The notes under the pieces are model-generated. The model was not told the DNA's origin. It saw nothing but the letters and a program-made list of their open reading frames with translations, and made no database searches. DNA of 64,000 nucleotides, from assembly GCA_036337295.1 (NCBI GenBank), contig JAYZEN010000011.1:62001-126000 (forward strand), written 5' to 3'. This document shows, one piece after another, positions 53,618 to 62,985 of this stretch. Source of the stretch: Ketobacter sp036337295 (GTDB lineage Bacteria > Pseudomonadota > Gammaproteobacteria > Pseudomonadales > Ketobacteraceae). Every line of letters begins with the position of its first letter. Within the stretch, counting starts at the first letter, position 1. Made by a program: the position numbers and the translations under genes.

Positions 53618-55063
53618 TTACTTGGGGAACGCCGGGTAGTTCACACCCGCCATTTTCTGCAGCATACGCACCACCTGGCAGCTGTAACCGAACTCGTTGT
53701 CGTACCAAACGTACAGTACACAACGATTGCCGTTCACAATGGTGGATTCCGCGTCCACGATACTGGCGTAACGGGAACCCACGAAGTCGGTGGAAACCAC
53801 TTCCGGCGAGTTGACGTAGTCAATTTGCTTGCGCAGAGGACCATCCAAAGACGCGTCCCGCAGCTGCTTGTTGATCTCTTCCACTGACACTTCCTGATCC
53901 AACGTCAGGTTCAGAATGGCCATGGAAACATTGGGGGTCGGTACGCGAATCGCATTACCCGTGAGCTTGCCCTTCAGCTCCGGCAGAGCCTTGGCTACCG
54001 CTTTGGCGGCACCGGTTTCGGTAATCACCATGTTGAGCGCCGCGGAACGGCCACGACGGTTGCCCTTGTGGTAGTTATCGATCAGGTTCTGGTCATTGGT
54101 GTAGGAGTGCACGGTCTCAACATGGCCGTTCTCAATGCCGTAGGTATCGTTGATCACCTTCAGCACCGGCACAATCGCGTTGGTGGTGCAGCTGGCCGCA
54201 GACAGAATGCGGTCATCACTGGTGATCAGGTCATCGTTGACGCCCATCACGATATTCTTGACATCGCCCTTGCCCGGTGCCGTCAGCACGGCCTGGGAAA
54301 CGCCAGCGCACTTGAGGTGTTTGCCCAAGCCTTCCTCGTCACGCCACTTACCAGTGTTGTCCACCACAATGGCATCCTTGATTCCGTACTGGGTGTAATC
54401 AACGGTCTCAGGGTCGTTGGAGTAAATCACCTGGATATAGTTGCCGTTGGCGACAATGGCCTGGTTTTCTTCATCAACCGAAATGGTGCCCTGGAAGGAG
54501 CCGTGTACAGAGTCACGTCGCAGCAGGCTGGCACGCTTAACCAGATCGTTCTCTGCACCACCCTGTCGAACCACAATGGCGCGCAGGCGCAGGGCTGCTC
54601 CACCGCCGGCTTTTTCAATCAGGATGCGAGCCAGCAACCGGCCGATACGACCGAAGCCATAGAGCACCACGTCTTTGGGTGGCGCAATGGACGAAGCACT
54701 GGGGTCAAGCGCATCCGCCACTTCTGTGCGAACGAAATCCGTTACGTTCTGCCCATTGCCTTCGTTTCGATATTTTACTGCCAACTTGCCGATATCAATG
54801 CGGGCAGGCCCCAGATTCAATCCCACCAGTGCTTGCAAAACCGGAAACGTTTCTGAGACGTCAAGCTCTTCAACCTGTAACTGACGTACAAAGCGGTGCA
54901 CTTTGATGATGTCAATCACGGAGCGGTTGATGATGGGGCGACCATACACGGAGGTAACCACGTTGTGTTCACGGTACAGTTTACCAATCAACGGGATCAT
55001 GGACTCGGCCAGAGCTTCACGATTAATCCAGGATTGCAAATGTTGAGTAGACTTGTCTGCCAC
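53618..55063 (-). CDS. gap: Glyceraldehyde-3-phosphate dehydrogenase with N-terminal extension
   Basis: A 481-residue protein: about 128 residues of helical N-terminal extension, then a complete GAPDH with Rossmann GFGRIGR (136-142), catalytic Cys292 in SAASCTTNA, and HSYTNDQN with the active His near 316. The start is GTG with AAAGG upstream. Long GAPDHs of this type are known in Pseudomonas and relatives; the function of the extension is unknown. It could serve gluconeogenesis. Confidence 0.9.
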   Translation of the reverse strand: MADKSTQHLQSWINREALAESMIPLIGKLYREHNVVTSVYGRPIINRSVIDIIKVHRFVRQLQVEELDVSETFPVLQALVGLNLGPARIDIGKLAVKYRNEGNGQNVTDFVRTEVADALDPSASSIAPPKDVVLYGFGRIGRLLARILIEKAGGGAALRLRAIVVRQGGAENDLVKRASLLRRDSVHGSFQGTISVDEENQAIVANGNYIQVIYSNDPETVDYTQYGIKDAIVVDNTGKWRDEEGLGKHLKCAGVSQAVLTAPGKGDVKNIVMGVNDDLITSDDRILSAASCTTNAIVPVLKVINDTYGIENGHVETVHSYTNDQNLIDNYHKGNRRGRSAALNMVITETGAAKAVAKALPELKGKLTGNAIRVPTPNVSMAILNLTLDQEVSVEEINKQLRDASLDGPLRKQIDYVNSPEVVSTDFVGSRYASIVDAESTIVNGNRCVLYVWYDNEFGYSCQVVRMLQKMAGVNYPAFPK

Positions 55064-55390
55064 GGCTAATACCTTTATACAATTGCTTCGAGGTTTGTTG
55101 CTTTAACCGGCCGCCACCCCTGGTTTAACCAGAAATGCCTATGAAAACGTTGCCTGCCGGCTTATCGGGGCGCCTATTATCTTTTTAATGGGCACAATTA
55201 TCAATCTGACTTATTGCAGCTTCACTGCACAAACTGCTGTTTGTCAAAATTCGTCCACGAATTCAGCCACTTAACCCTCGAGGAAAGCATTGGCGGGATG
55301 ACTTGGCCGTCGCCCTGGCGTATGCTTATCCCTGAACAGGGGGCTTCGGCGTTTAGACCAAGGCAGTTTAGGGACGAAAGAACTTTATAC
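55064..55390. other. 327-bp divergent intergenic region between gap and TetR
   Basis: The region has to hold the gap promoter and the TetR promoter. A TATAAA-like hexamer precedes gap closely. No strong -35/-10 pair or clear palindrome was found. An in-frame extension of the TetR gene (from 55214) is open but has no homology. Confidence 0.5.
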
Positions 55391-56035
55391 ATGAAAACTC
55401 GTGACCGCATTCTGGTAACCAGCCTGGAGCTGTTCAACCTGTGTGGCGAACCAAATGTCACCACCATTGATATCGCCAACGAAATGGATATCAGCCCCGG
55501 CAATCTCTATTACCATTTCCGCAATAAAGACGAAATCATTGCAGAGCTGTTCCAGTCCTTCGAGGAAAGTATGCTGGAGGTTCTGCAATCGCCTACCGAT
55601 CCCGGCCTGGACATGATGGACTACTGGATGTACGTCCACATGATCTTTGAGCGCATGTGGGAGTATCGCTTCCTTTACCGTGACCCGGTCACCATCCTGG
55701 AACGCAACGAGAAGCTGCAGAAAAAGTTCAATCGCATTCTGGACAAAAAACAGGATGCCGCACTCAGTATCCTTCGGGTAATGGAAGAGCAATCCCTGAT
55801 TTCAATCAGCCGGGACGAGGCAATACGGCTGTCCACCAACATCGCCTTAACCGCCACCTACTGGCTCAACTTTCAGCATATTCGGCACATGGGCTCCCAT
55901 GGCGAACCCGATGACCTGGAAGCCGGTGTACATCAGGTTATCAGCCATATAACCCCTTACTTGCCCGCTGAAGGCCGCGATATGCTGGAAGCAGTGGCAG
56001 ACACTTACCTTGGAGCGTCTTCCAACGAGGGGTAA
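55391..56035 (+). CDS. TetR family transcriptional regulator
   Basis: I chose ATG 55391 (MKTRDRILVTSLELFN), the typical TetR start; it has 214 residues. The HTH is TTIDIANEMDISPGNLYYHFRNKDEII, and the NLYYHF recognition helix with the C-terminal YRFLYRDPVTILERN pattern resembles the PsrA/FabR-distant group (TetR_C_23-like). Its 3' end overlaps the convergent M48-like gene by 31 bp. Neighbours give no clear target. Confidence 0.87.
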   Translation: MKTRDRILVTSLELFNLCGEPNVTTIDIANEMDISPGNLYYHFRNKDEIIAELFQSFEESMLEVLQSPTDPGLDMMDYWMYVHMIFERMWEYRFLYRDPVTILERNEKLQKKFNRILDKKQDAALSILRVMEEQSLISISRDEAIRLSTNIALTATYWLNFQHIRHMGSHGEPDDLEAGVHQVISHITPYLPAEGRDMLEAVADTYLGASSNEG

Positions 56036-58263
56036 CAGTGATCCACGCTGGTGACGATGCCGGTAAGACGCTGCTGCAACTCCTCGTTAAAGGAATCCAG
56101 ATACTGACACACCGTATTGGCCACCCTGTGACAGGCTTCCGGGCAGGAGCCGGCTGAATCCAGGTCGGGCACTTCCTCCCGCACCACATCGCCCACAGTG
56201 AGCAGTCCGGCGTCGTTATTTTCCGACACAGCGCCCCGGAAGCTGAACCCACCCAGCGGGTAAGCAACCCCGGAAAACACTCGAATCAGCGCGTCCAGTT
56301 CGATCATCATGTAACGTTGGTAGCGATTGCTCATTTCAACCAGAACCGGGTTCACCCGGGCGTCAGACCCGATCTCCACCAGCAACTGGCCCAACACCTG
56401 CGTGTAAGAGCGTAAACGCTGGATGGATTCAAAGCTGCGCTGCAAAAAGCTCAACGCGTCCACCAGGCGAACAAAATGGGAATGCAGCTCGTGACGACTC
56501 ATCTGCAACTGCTCCTGCACCACCGGGGTCTCCAGCGCCAGGCTCAGGGCAATGGCCGCCTTACGGGAGAAGCTGGACTCATAGATCGCCAGTGCCGATT
56601 TATACTCGCTTTGGTCCTTGATTAAGGTGAGCCACTGCACCTCCAGATCGCGCAGCACCGTGCCGTCAGCGTCTTTGCATTCTTCCAGGACTTTGCGGGT
56701 ATGCAGCAAATTTTTGCGAAACTCCAATTCCCGGATCGTATCCGCCGCGTGAGCGATTTCCGCCTCATTGGCCCGCAGCTTTTCTGACAGGATGCGGTAA
56801 TCCACCAACTGGGACTCCACCGCATTCGCTTGATAGTGCTCAAACTCATCCACGCGGACGATGCGCCCGCTGCGCTCCAGCCCAAGAAACACCTGGTGCC
56901 GCTTGGCTTTTTCGCGCTCGGCCTTCTGAATAGATTGTACTTTCTGGGTGGTATACACATCCGGGTGACGAATGCCGATATAACGATAGTGGGCCAATGT
57001 CACCGCCTTGCTCACCTTGGCCGGCTCCCGCAGCAGGGAAATGGCCGCGCCGAGCAGGAAACAGGCGCCCTCTTCCTGGGTATGCTCAACGTTCACAATC
57101 CGCCCCAGGTCGACGATGCGGCTGCGGGTGAGCGGCGTCACCAGCTCTTCCATCTCTTGAATCAGGCGGGGACGCAGGGACAATTGCAGCGTGTCAGCGT
57201 GATCCACTACCAGTGCAGGGAAGTTATCCGACAATTTTTTGGTGCGCCAGCTGCCCACCAGCTCCTGATTGGCATTCACCTGTCCGTAATGCAGGGAGCG
57301 CAGGCGAAACTGCGTGGAACGAAACTCAGTTGAACCCGCCACCCGAGCGCTGAGCAGGTCACCGGCCATATCCACTTTGCGGCTGACATCGAAGGTCAGC
57401 GAGCTCACCACCCGATAAACCACATAGAACGTGCCCTGCACCAGCACATCCCAAGGCTTGAACAGGGTATCCAAGCGACTGCGGCGCTTGACTTCAAAGT
57501 CTGAGCGGGTCGGTCCGTTCAACCGGCCCAGACCCGTCTGGGTAAACAGCCAACGGTCCACAGAACTGAGCACAGGGTAGCCCTGTAAACGCGCTTCCCG
57601 CGAATAACCGGCATAGGCGTGGGCAATCACCCCTGACAGCTGACGCACGCTGAGACCGTACAACAAGGGCAAACCGATCACCACTTCGGGGCCTTCCCCG
57701 GACAAGGCATCGCGCAATGAGGTGGGCCGCAGAATCAGACCGACTTCGGCGTCCAGCTTGACACTCTTCGGCGCAGGAGCCCCCAGCATTTCAGCGATAT
57801 GGCAGATGAAAGCATGCAGCTCAGGTTGAGACTCAGCGGTCACCACATAGGAAGATTTGGATTGCCGCCGGATCAGGGACAGGCGCCGATACAGCGCATA
57901 CAGAAAACCAAGCAGGAAAAGATCGCCCACCACAAACACCGCCAACGCGAGGCCATTGACGCCCTCTTCCGCTGTGAGTGTTTGCCAGGTGAGATTGAGC
58001 CAGCTTCCGGTGATGAACAACAAGGCCACTAGAAACAGGAGCGGAATCGCCACCGAAAACAAAGCGGCACACCCCATCTTCACCCGGTCACCCAAAGGCT
58101 TGGGGGTCAGCGAGTCAACGCGAAAGCCGTTTTTGATATCGTCCTGGCTGTAACCTTCAGTGAACACAGGCCCGGTCCCGCTTTTCGGGCGTCCAGCGGC
58201 ATTCCAGTCGAGTGCCAGTTCCGGATTGTGTACGCCCTGCAGCATTGATGAAAACTCCGACAT
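56005..58263 (-). CDS. Large M48-peptidase-like membrane protein without zinc motif
   Basis: A 752-residue protein. Two membrane helices (about 66-90 and 105-127) precede an M48-like region: VVIGLPLLYGLSVRQLSGVIAHAYAGY, where the expected HExxH is HAYAG at 215-219, so Glu and the second His are absent. The rest of the domain (EARLQGYPV, ... FRSTQFRLRSLHYG) follows the M48 pattern. The C-terminal half (about 430-700) is helical, charged and likely coiled-coil. No catalysis is expected; a scaffold or substrate-binding role is possible. Confidence 0.65.
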   Translation of the reverse strand: MSEFSSMLQGVHNPELALDWNAAGRPKSGTGPVFTEGYSQDDIKNGFRVDSLTPKPLGDRVKMGCAALFSVAIPLLFLVALLFITGSWLNLTWQTLTAEEGVNGLALAVFVVGDLFLLGFLYALYRRLSLIRRQSKSSYVVTAESQPELHAFICHIAEMLGAPAPKSVKLDAEVGLILRPTSLRDALSGEGPEVVIGLPLLYGLSVRQLSGVIAHAYAGYSREARLQGYPVLSSVDRWLFTQTGLGRLNGPTRSDFEVKRRSRLDTLFKPWDVLVQGTFYVVYRVVSSLTFDVSRKVDMAGDLLSARVAGSTEFRSTQFRLRSLHYGQVNANQELVGSWRTKKLSDNFPALVVDHADTLQLSLRPRLIQEMEELVTPLTRSRIVDLGRIVNVEHTQEEGACFLLGAAISLLREPAKVSKAVTLAHYRYIGIRHPDVYTTQKVQSIQKAEREKAKRHQVFLGLERSGRIVRVDEFEHYQANAVESQLVDYRILSEKLRANEAEIAHAADTIRELEFRKNLLHTRKVLEECKDADGTVLRDLEVQWLTLIKDQSEYKSALAIYESSFSRKAAIALSLALETPVVQEQLQMSRHELHSHFVRLVDALSFLQRSFESIQRLRSYTQVLGQLLVEIGSDARVNPVLVEMSNRYQRYMMIELDALIRVFSGVAYPLGGFSFRGAVSENNDAGLLTVGDVVREEVPDLDSAGSCPEACHRVANTVCQYLDSFNEELQQRLTGIVTSVDHCYPSLEDAPR

Positions 58264-58424
58264 TCAAACTGAATTGGTCTGAAATTGTTAGCGTCATTGG
58301 GGGTGGAGATTCTGGTATCGGGATACTCTTATGAGTAGGACTATAGCAAAGGACATTCAATTACTACGTGGACATCCGTTGGCGATTGTGTGAAGAAATG
58401 TTGACCTTTGTAACGGTAGGAATT

Positions 58425-59096
58425 TTAAGGTTTTTTCGGGACTTGATAAGAGCAAAAAATGTGCACCAGATCATAGTTTTCGGACTCATCCAGGTCCGGA
58501 AGTGTGCGCACCTGATAGTGGCTCGCCAAACGCAACTGGGGAAAGCGCTCAGACAGATCCCGCAAGCGGGATTCCGCCACAATCACCTCTCCACCGGCCA
58601 GCAAGTGGTTGACCACTCCGCTGTAGCCCTTGTCTTCGTAGCAGACATCCGCCGCCAGTAGCAGATCACCCGGCACAGGTGCCATCGTCCGGGCGGTTTG
58701 CACGGTAACGCCGTTCAACTGTGCATTACGGCTGCAGGCCACAAGCGCATCCCCATCAATGTCCACGCAAAGCACTTGGTCGGCCCCGGCTTTGGCCGCA
58801 GCAATCCCCGCCACACCGGAGCCGGCCCCGAAATCCACCACAGTGCGCCCCCGGACCAAATCGGGGTGATCCAGAATCCAGCGTGCGAGGGCCTGCCCTC
58901 CCCCCCAGCAAAAAGCCCAGTAAGGCGGTGTTTCCATCAGGCGCTGGTAATCCACCTGCTGCAGATGCTCATCCGGATATTCATCCTGCATCAGGAACAG
59001 GGAAATTTCGGGCACCAGAGGTAAAACCCGGGGTTCAATACGAACCCCGTCCAGGATGAACGGAAGGCTATGTGCATCAGGATTCTTAGAGCTCAT
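58425..59096 (-). CDS. ETFB-lysine-methyltransferase-like class I SAM methyltransferase
   Basis: A 223-residue protein with SAM motif I VVDFGAGSGVAGIAAAKAGA, acidic loop VDIDGDA, and post-I LLLAADVCYEDKGY; the WAFCWGGGQALARWIL entry is typical of the METTL20/ETFB-KMT group. Such enzymes methylate protein lysines; the target here is unproven. It lies 3 bp after the patatin-like gene and may be cotranscribed. Confidence 0.82.
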   Translation of the reverse strand: MSSKNPDAHSLPFILDGVRIEPRVLPLVPEISLFLMQDEYPDEHLQQVDYQRLMETPPYWAFCWGGGQALARWILDHPDLVRGRTVVDFGAGSGVAGIAAAKAGADQVLCVDIDGDALVACSRNAQLNGVTVQTARTMAPVPGDLLLAADVCYEDKGYSGVVNHLLAGGEVIVAESRLRDLSERFPQLRLASHYQVRTLPDLDESENYDLVHIFCSYQVPKKP

Positions 59097-59099
59097 GAT

Positions 59100-60161
59100 T
59101 CAATTGAAACGCTGTTTCTCCAAGGCCTGGAGGAAAGCTTCGCCCAGGCGCTCAGACTCAGCCACAGTGGTTTGCCAGAATGCCCTGCGCTGCCGGTCGT
59201 CCATCTGAAAAAAGTCCTTGCGGTCGGGTATGCGCCCAGTGGGCAGCCCAGCGACAAACTCAGCGGAAGGAGACACCATCACCAGGTTCTCCCAGGGCGG
59301 AGCCACTTGATGACGACGCTTCAGCATTTTATCAAACCAGCCTGGTATGCAATGATCGTAGAAATGCGGATAAAACACCAAGCCCCTGGCAGCCCCGATA
59401 CCTCGGTCGAAGTGATAGTCGGTCACCCCTCCGTCACGATACACGCCGGCGGGGGCACCGGGAATCTGCGTTACCCCGGCCAGCACCAGCGGCACCGCGC
59501 CGGACGCCCTCAACGCCAGCTCAAGATTGTCCTGCTGCAGGGCAATATGGCGGGTGGGCAGGGTGTCCCCGAATTGCAGCATTGCGTCACGGGGGTCTCC
59601 AAAGACGGCGCGCTGGCAAAACCACCCCAGCCGATTGCGCCCGGTCAGATTGCCCAGGAACATCGCCGACAGGCCGGCAGCCAATGGCAGCCTGGCATCG
59701 GTACGCAGCAACCGGCCACTGCGGATGGTGACGACGTGATTACGGTATACCGGGTGAGACAGAATTTCCCTGCTGCCAGTAGCGCCGAGCAACTGGGATA
59801 GCACAGAATCCAGCACCCGGGACACCTCATTGATGGTGACCTGCTCCGAGTAGCTCTGGGCCAGATAGGCTTCCAGGAACCGGTCCAGGGCTGCCTCCGG
59901 ATTCTGTTGTGCCATCACTGCAAAGCGCCAACTGCCAATACTGGAGGACAATGTGGTCAACGGCCTGCGGCGGGTACTGAGGAATTCACTGAACAAGACC
60001 CGGTCCAACCCAGCCAATACCAGCCATTTTGGACCGCCGGATGCCCCTACCAACAGATCGATGTCCTCCACACCAAACCCGTTCCGTTCGATGTGCTGGC
60101 GGGCCTTATCACCGATGGCCCATTTCAGTGCTGGAGATTGGATGTGAATTGTTGCGGTCAT
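59100..60161 (-). CDS. Patatin-like phospholipase family protein
   Basis: I chose ATG 60161 (MTATIHIQSPALKWAIGD); a TTG nine codons earlier is the alternative. The 353-residue protein has an oxyanion-loop-like GASGGPKW near residue 40, a nucleophile region SSSIG (72-76, Ser74 candidate; canonical GxSxG has Gly first), and YRDGGVTDYHF as the Asp motif. It probably hydrolyses acyl esters. Activity depends on the altered nucleophile elbow. Confidence 0.75.
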   Translation of the reverse strand: MTATIHIQSPALKWAIGDKARQHIERNGFGVEDIDLLVGASGGPKWLVLAGLDRVLFSEFLSTRRRPLTTLSSSIGSWRFAVMAQQNPEAALDRFLEAYLAQSYSEQVTINEVSRVLDSVLSQLLGATGSREILSHPVYRNHVVTIRSGRLLRTDARLPLAAGLSAMFLGNLTGRNRLGWFCQRAVFGDPRDAMLQFGDTLPTRHIALQQDNLELALRASGAVPLVLAGVTQIPGAPAGVYRDGGVTDYHFDRGIGAARGLVFYPHFYDHCIPGWFDKMLKRRHQVAPPWENLVMVSPSAEFVAGLPTGRIPDRKDFFQMDDRQRRAFWQTTVAESERLGEAFLQALEKQRFN

Positions 60162-60240
60162 GCCCGAGTTTGCTGAGATTGGATTCAATGGGCAGGATTA
60201 TGCCCTCTGCAGGCAGAATTACAAAGTCATCGCCGGGGAA

Positions 60241-62097
60241 TCATTTATCGGTCTTCGCGGCTCCCACTGGCAGCGGGGCAACCGCAGCCGGCTTGTCCTG
60301 ATTGTATAGCGTGACTTTGTTGCGCCCCCGCTCCTTGGACTGGTAGAGGGCCAGGTCCGCCGACTTGAGCATGTCTTGCACCGAACCAGCCTTGGGCTTG
60401 CCCACGCACACACCCACACTGATGGTCACACCGAAGGAGGCACTGTCTGTCTCGATAACATCCCCTTCCACGGCCGCCCGGATGCGTTCTGCCACCACCC
60501 TGGCGCCCTCTTCTCCCGTTTCCGGCAGAATCAGACAGAATTCTTCCCCGCCATAGCGCGCCAATTGATCAGACGGCCAGCGAATACACTGAGTCACCAA
60601 CTCGGCAACCCGCTTCAGGCAGGCATCCCCGGCCGGATGACCATATTGATCGTTCACTTTTTTGAAGAAGTCCACATCCAGCATCATGATGGCAAAATCA
60701 CGTTCATAACGTTTGCAACGGGCCCATTCTTCCTGCATCACATGCTCAAGGTAGCGACGGTTCTTAAGGTTGGTGAGCTGATCAGTGTTGCTCATCTCCT
60801 CCAGCCGGGCATTGAGTTTTTCCAGCTCCACCGTGCGCTCGCGCACCCGCTCCTCCAGTTGCTCATTGAGACGGCGGGTCACCTTCAGAGCTTCATCCTG
60901 AGCGGCAAAACGCAGGCGGCGCTCCACATTGATCCGCTCCGCCATGGCAAAAGACAACAACACGGCTTCCAGCACCGAGCCGATCTGTACGGAGTATTCG
61001 GTGATAAAATTCTGCGGCAGAATTCCCAACTTGTTCAGCGCCAAGAGCACGCCACCGCCCAGGAACATCAACCAGGCAATCACGTAAAAGCGGGCATTGT
61101 TAACCCCTTTATACCAGGACAGCCCACCAACGATCATATCGAATACGCACGCAAACAACCCCAACGGCACCAGCACATGGATGCTGAAACGATAGGGCAT
61201 GACGAAGGACAACAACATCGTGCCAAACGCCATCACGGCCACCATGGTCAAGCCGACATTCAGTACCCTGGACCACTCTTTCACCTGCAGGAAACGCCGG
61301 GTGAACATGGCCGAGGAACCGAACGCCATCGCCAAAAAGAACGGTATACTGTGATCGTTCCACAATACAGCATCCGGCCACAGATAATGGTAGGCCTGCC
61401 CGCTCATGGACGCGATAAACAACGGCAGGGACATGACGAAGGCGACGTAGTACAGGTAACTGCGATCCCGCACCACAATAAAAATCAGGAAGTTGTAGAT
61501 GGCGATCACAACCATCGCGCCGTAATACAGGCCTTGGGCGATGTTGGCTTGATTCTCACGACGCTCAAAGGCATCCCGATCCCATAGGGTAAGCGGTGCC
61601 TGTACCGCCGTGCTGGTTTTGACGCGCAGATAAATATCCAGGGTCTGGTCAGCTTCCCAGGTCACGGGCAGGACAAAAAAACGGTGTTCCAAGGGGCGCG
61701 AATTGAAGGGTACCTTGTCCCCCATTTCGTAAAACTCAAGCAACTTATCGGAGGAGTAAATCCAGACATCCACGTAATCCAACACGGCGTAACTGAGTTC
61801 CAGATAACGCAACACCTCAGTGGCATTTTCATTGTGCAGTTGCAGCCGCAACCACCAGGCTGAATCACTATAGCCCTGATTAAAAGCCTTGCTTCCCTGC
61901 TGTTTGGTCCAGTTAACCGTATCCCCGCGCACTGCATCAATGGTGAGTCGATCAGCAGGATCTTCGAGAAAATACACCTGCTCATTCACGGACTCAGAAG
62001 GCTTATCAGCGGAGATTGCAGCCTGCACCAGAACCGGTTGCAGGAGGAAGCAGAACAAAAGCAGATCGCGAACAAGCCTCACGGCTACGTACCTCAT
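60241..62097 (-). CDS. 7TMR-DISM diguanylate cyclase
   Basis: A 618-residue sensor: signal sequence, periplasmic 7TMR-DISMED2-type carbohydrate-binding-like domain (about 30-180), seven membrane helices (about 185-390), a coiled coil (about 395-435), then a GGDEF domain with the active motif GGEEF (516-520). The product-inhibition I-site RxxD is absent: the place reads WPSD (507-510). It makes c-di-GMP in response to an external signal, possibly read by the PilZ proteins of this window. Confidence 0.93.
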   Translation of the reverse strand: MRYVAVRLVRDLLLFCFLLQPVLVQAAISADKPSESVNEQVYFLEDPADRLTIDAVRGDTVNWTKQQGSKAFNQGYSDSAWWLRLQLHNENATEVLRYLELSYAVLDYVDVWIYSSDKLLEFYEMGDKVPFNSRPLEHRFFVLPVTWEADQTLDIYLRVKTSTAVQAPLTLWDRDAFERRENQANIAQGLYYGAMVVIAIYNFLIFIVVRDRSYLYYVAFVMSLPLFIASMSGQAYHYLWPDAVLWNDHSIPFFLAMAFGSSAMFTRRFLQVKEWSRVLNVGLTMVAVMAFGTMLLSFVMPYRFSIHVLVPLGLFACVFDMIVGGLSWYKGVNNARFYVIAWLMFLGGGVLLALNKLGILPQNFITEYSVQIGSVLEAVLLSFAMAERINVERRLRFAAQDEALKVTRRLNEQLEERVRERTVELEKLNARLEEMSNTDQLTNLKNRRYLEHVMQEEWARCKRYERDFAIMMLDVDFFKKVNDQYGHPAGDACLKRVAELVTQCIRWPSDQLARYGGEEFCLILPETGEEGARVVAERIRAAVEGDVIETDSASFGVTISVGVCVGKPKAGSVQDMLKSADLALYQSKERGRNKVTLYNQDKPAAVAPLPVGAAKTDK

Positions 62098-62222
62098 TTC
62101 AAAGAGAAGAAAACGGCCTCTCTACTTCCATGTTTAGCGGATTATCAAGTAAAGAGTAGGATGGCTGGTGGGAAACGCAAACCGGAGAACAAAAATTAAC
62201 CTATATTGCTTAGCAGAGTACA

Positions 62223-62254
62223 CTAAAAACGCAGACGCAGCCCAAGGCTGCGTC
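62223..62254 (-). terminator. Terminator-like hairpin after CBS gene
   Basis: A perfect 9-bp stem GACGCAGCC/GGCTGCGTC with a 3-nt loop, 10 bp after the CBS gene stop. On the minus strand it is followed by TGCGTTTTTAG, a weak T-run. Confidence 0.6.
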
Positions 62255-62263
62255 GAACCGAGC

Positions 62264-62701
62264 TCAGATTGCGGTTTTCTTATCAGTAAGGTGATGGCAG
62301 CGAACGCTGGCATCGTAAAGCGCCTGGAGTACGTCAGACCGACTGATGATGCCGACCAACTTGCCCGATTCCACCACGGGATACACCTTGGGTTTGTTGG
62401 TGGAGAGCATATCTGCCAACTCAGAAATACCCATATCCGGCTCAACCGTCAGCACTTCCGTTTTCATCACATCCCCTGCGTTGGCAGTGAGATCACAATA
62501 AAACGCGGTGTTGAGCATTTCCTTGATGCAGTCCTGCTCGGAAATAAAACCGATGACATTCTTGTTCCCGTCCAGCACCGGAGCCCCGGTAATTTTATTC
62601 TCCAGCAGGACGGCAACCACATCCCCTACATCGTCCTTAATATCAAAACTCACTACTTTGCGGCTCATGCAATCCCGAACCACTGCAGACTTATCAACCA
62701 T
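62264..62701 (-). CDS. CBS-pair domain protein
   Basis: A 145-residue protein made of two CBS domains (about 8-60 and 75-130) with VGDVVAVLLENKITGAPVLD and GISELADMLSTNKPKVYPVV patterns. It likely binds adenine nucleotides and regulates a partner protein, not encoded nearby. A strong AGGAGG precedes the ATG by 4 nt. Confidence 0.88.
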   Translation of the reverse strand: MVDKSAVVRDCMSRKVVSFDIKDDVGDVVAVLLENKITGAPVLDGNKNVIGFISEQDCIKEMLNTAFYCDLTANAGDVMKTEVLTVEPDMGISELADMLSTNKPKVYPVVESGKLVGIISRSDVLQALYDASVRCHHLTDKKTAI

Positions 62702-62985
62702 AAGACCTCCTCACCCGTGGGTGGACCCTGTCATGATCACTTATCGTTATGGGGGAACGGCCCTCCGTGTCGGGCGTTACCCGTGACATCAACAATGTCA
62801 CAGCTTTTGTTTAAGCTCAACTAAATATCACCCTGCCTCTGGCTTTACATCAGGGTTAGCGTTGAGCTGCGGTCGACCCCATCTACACTAAAATTGTCAC
62901 TTCAGGTGCTTGAAACCGATAATTCAATCAGCTTACTCTAGGCACCGCTTTTCATTGGATTCTTGACTACTTACAGGGGATGAGC

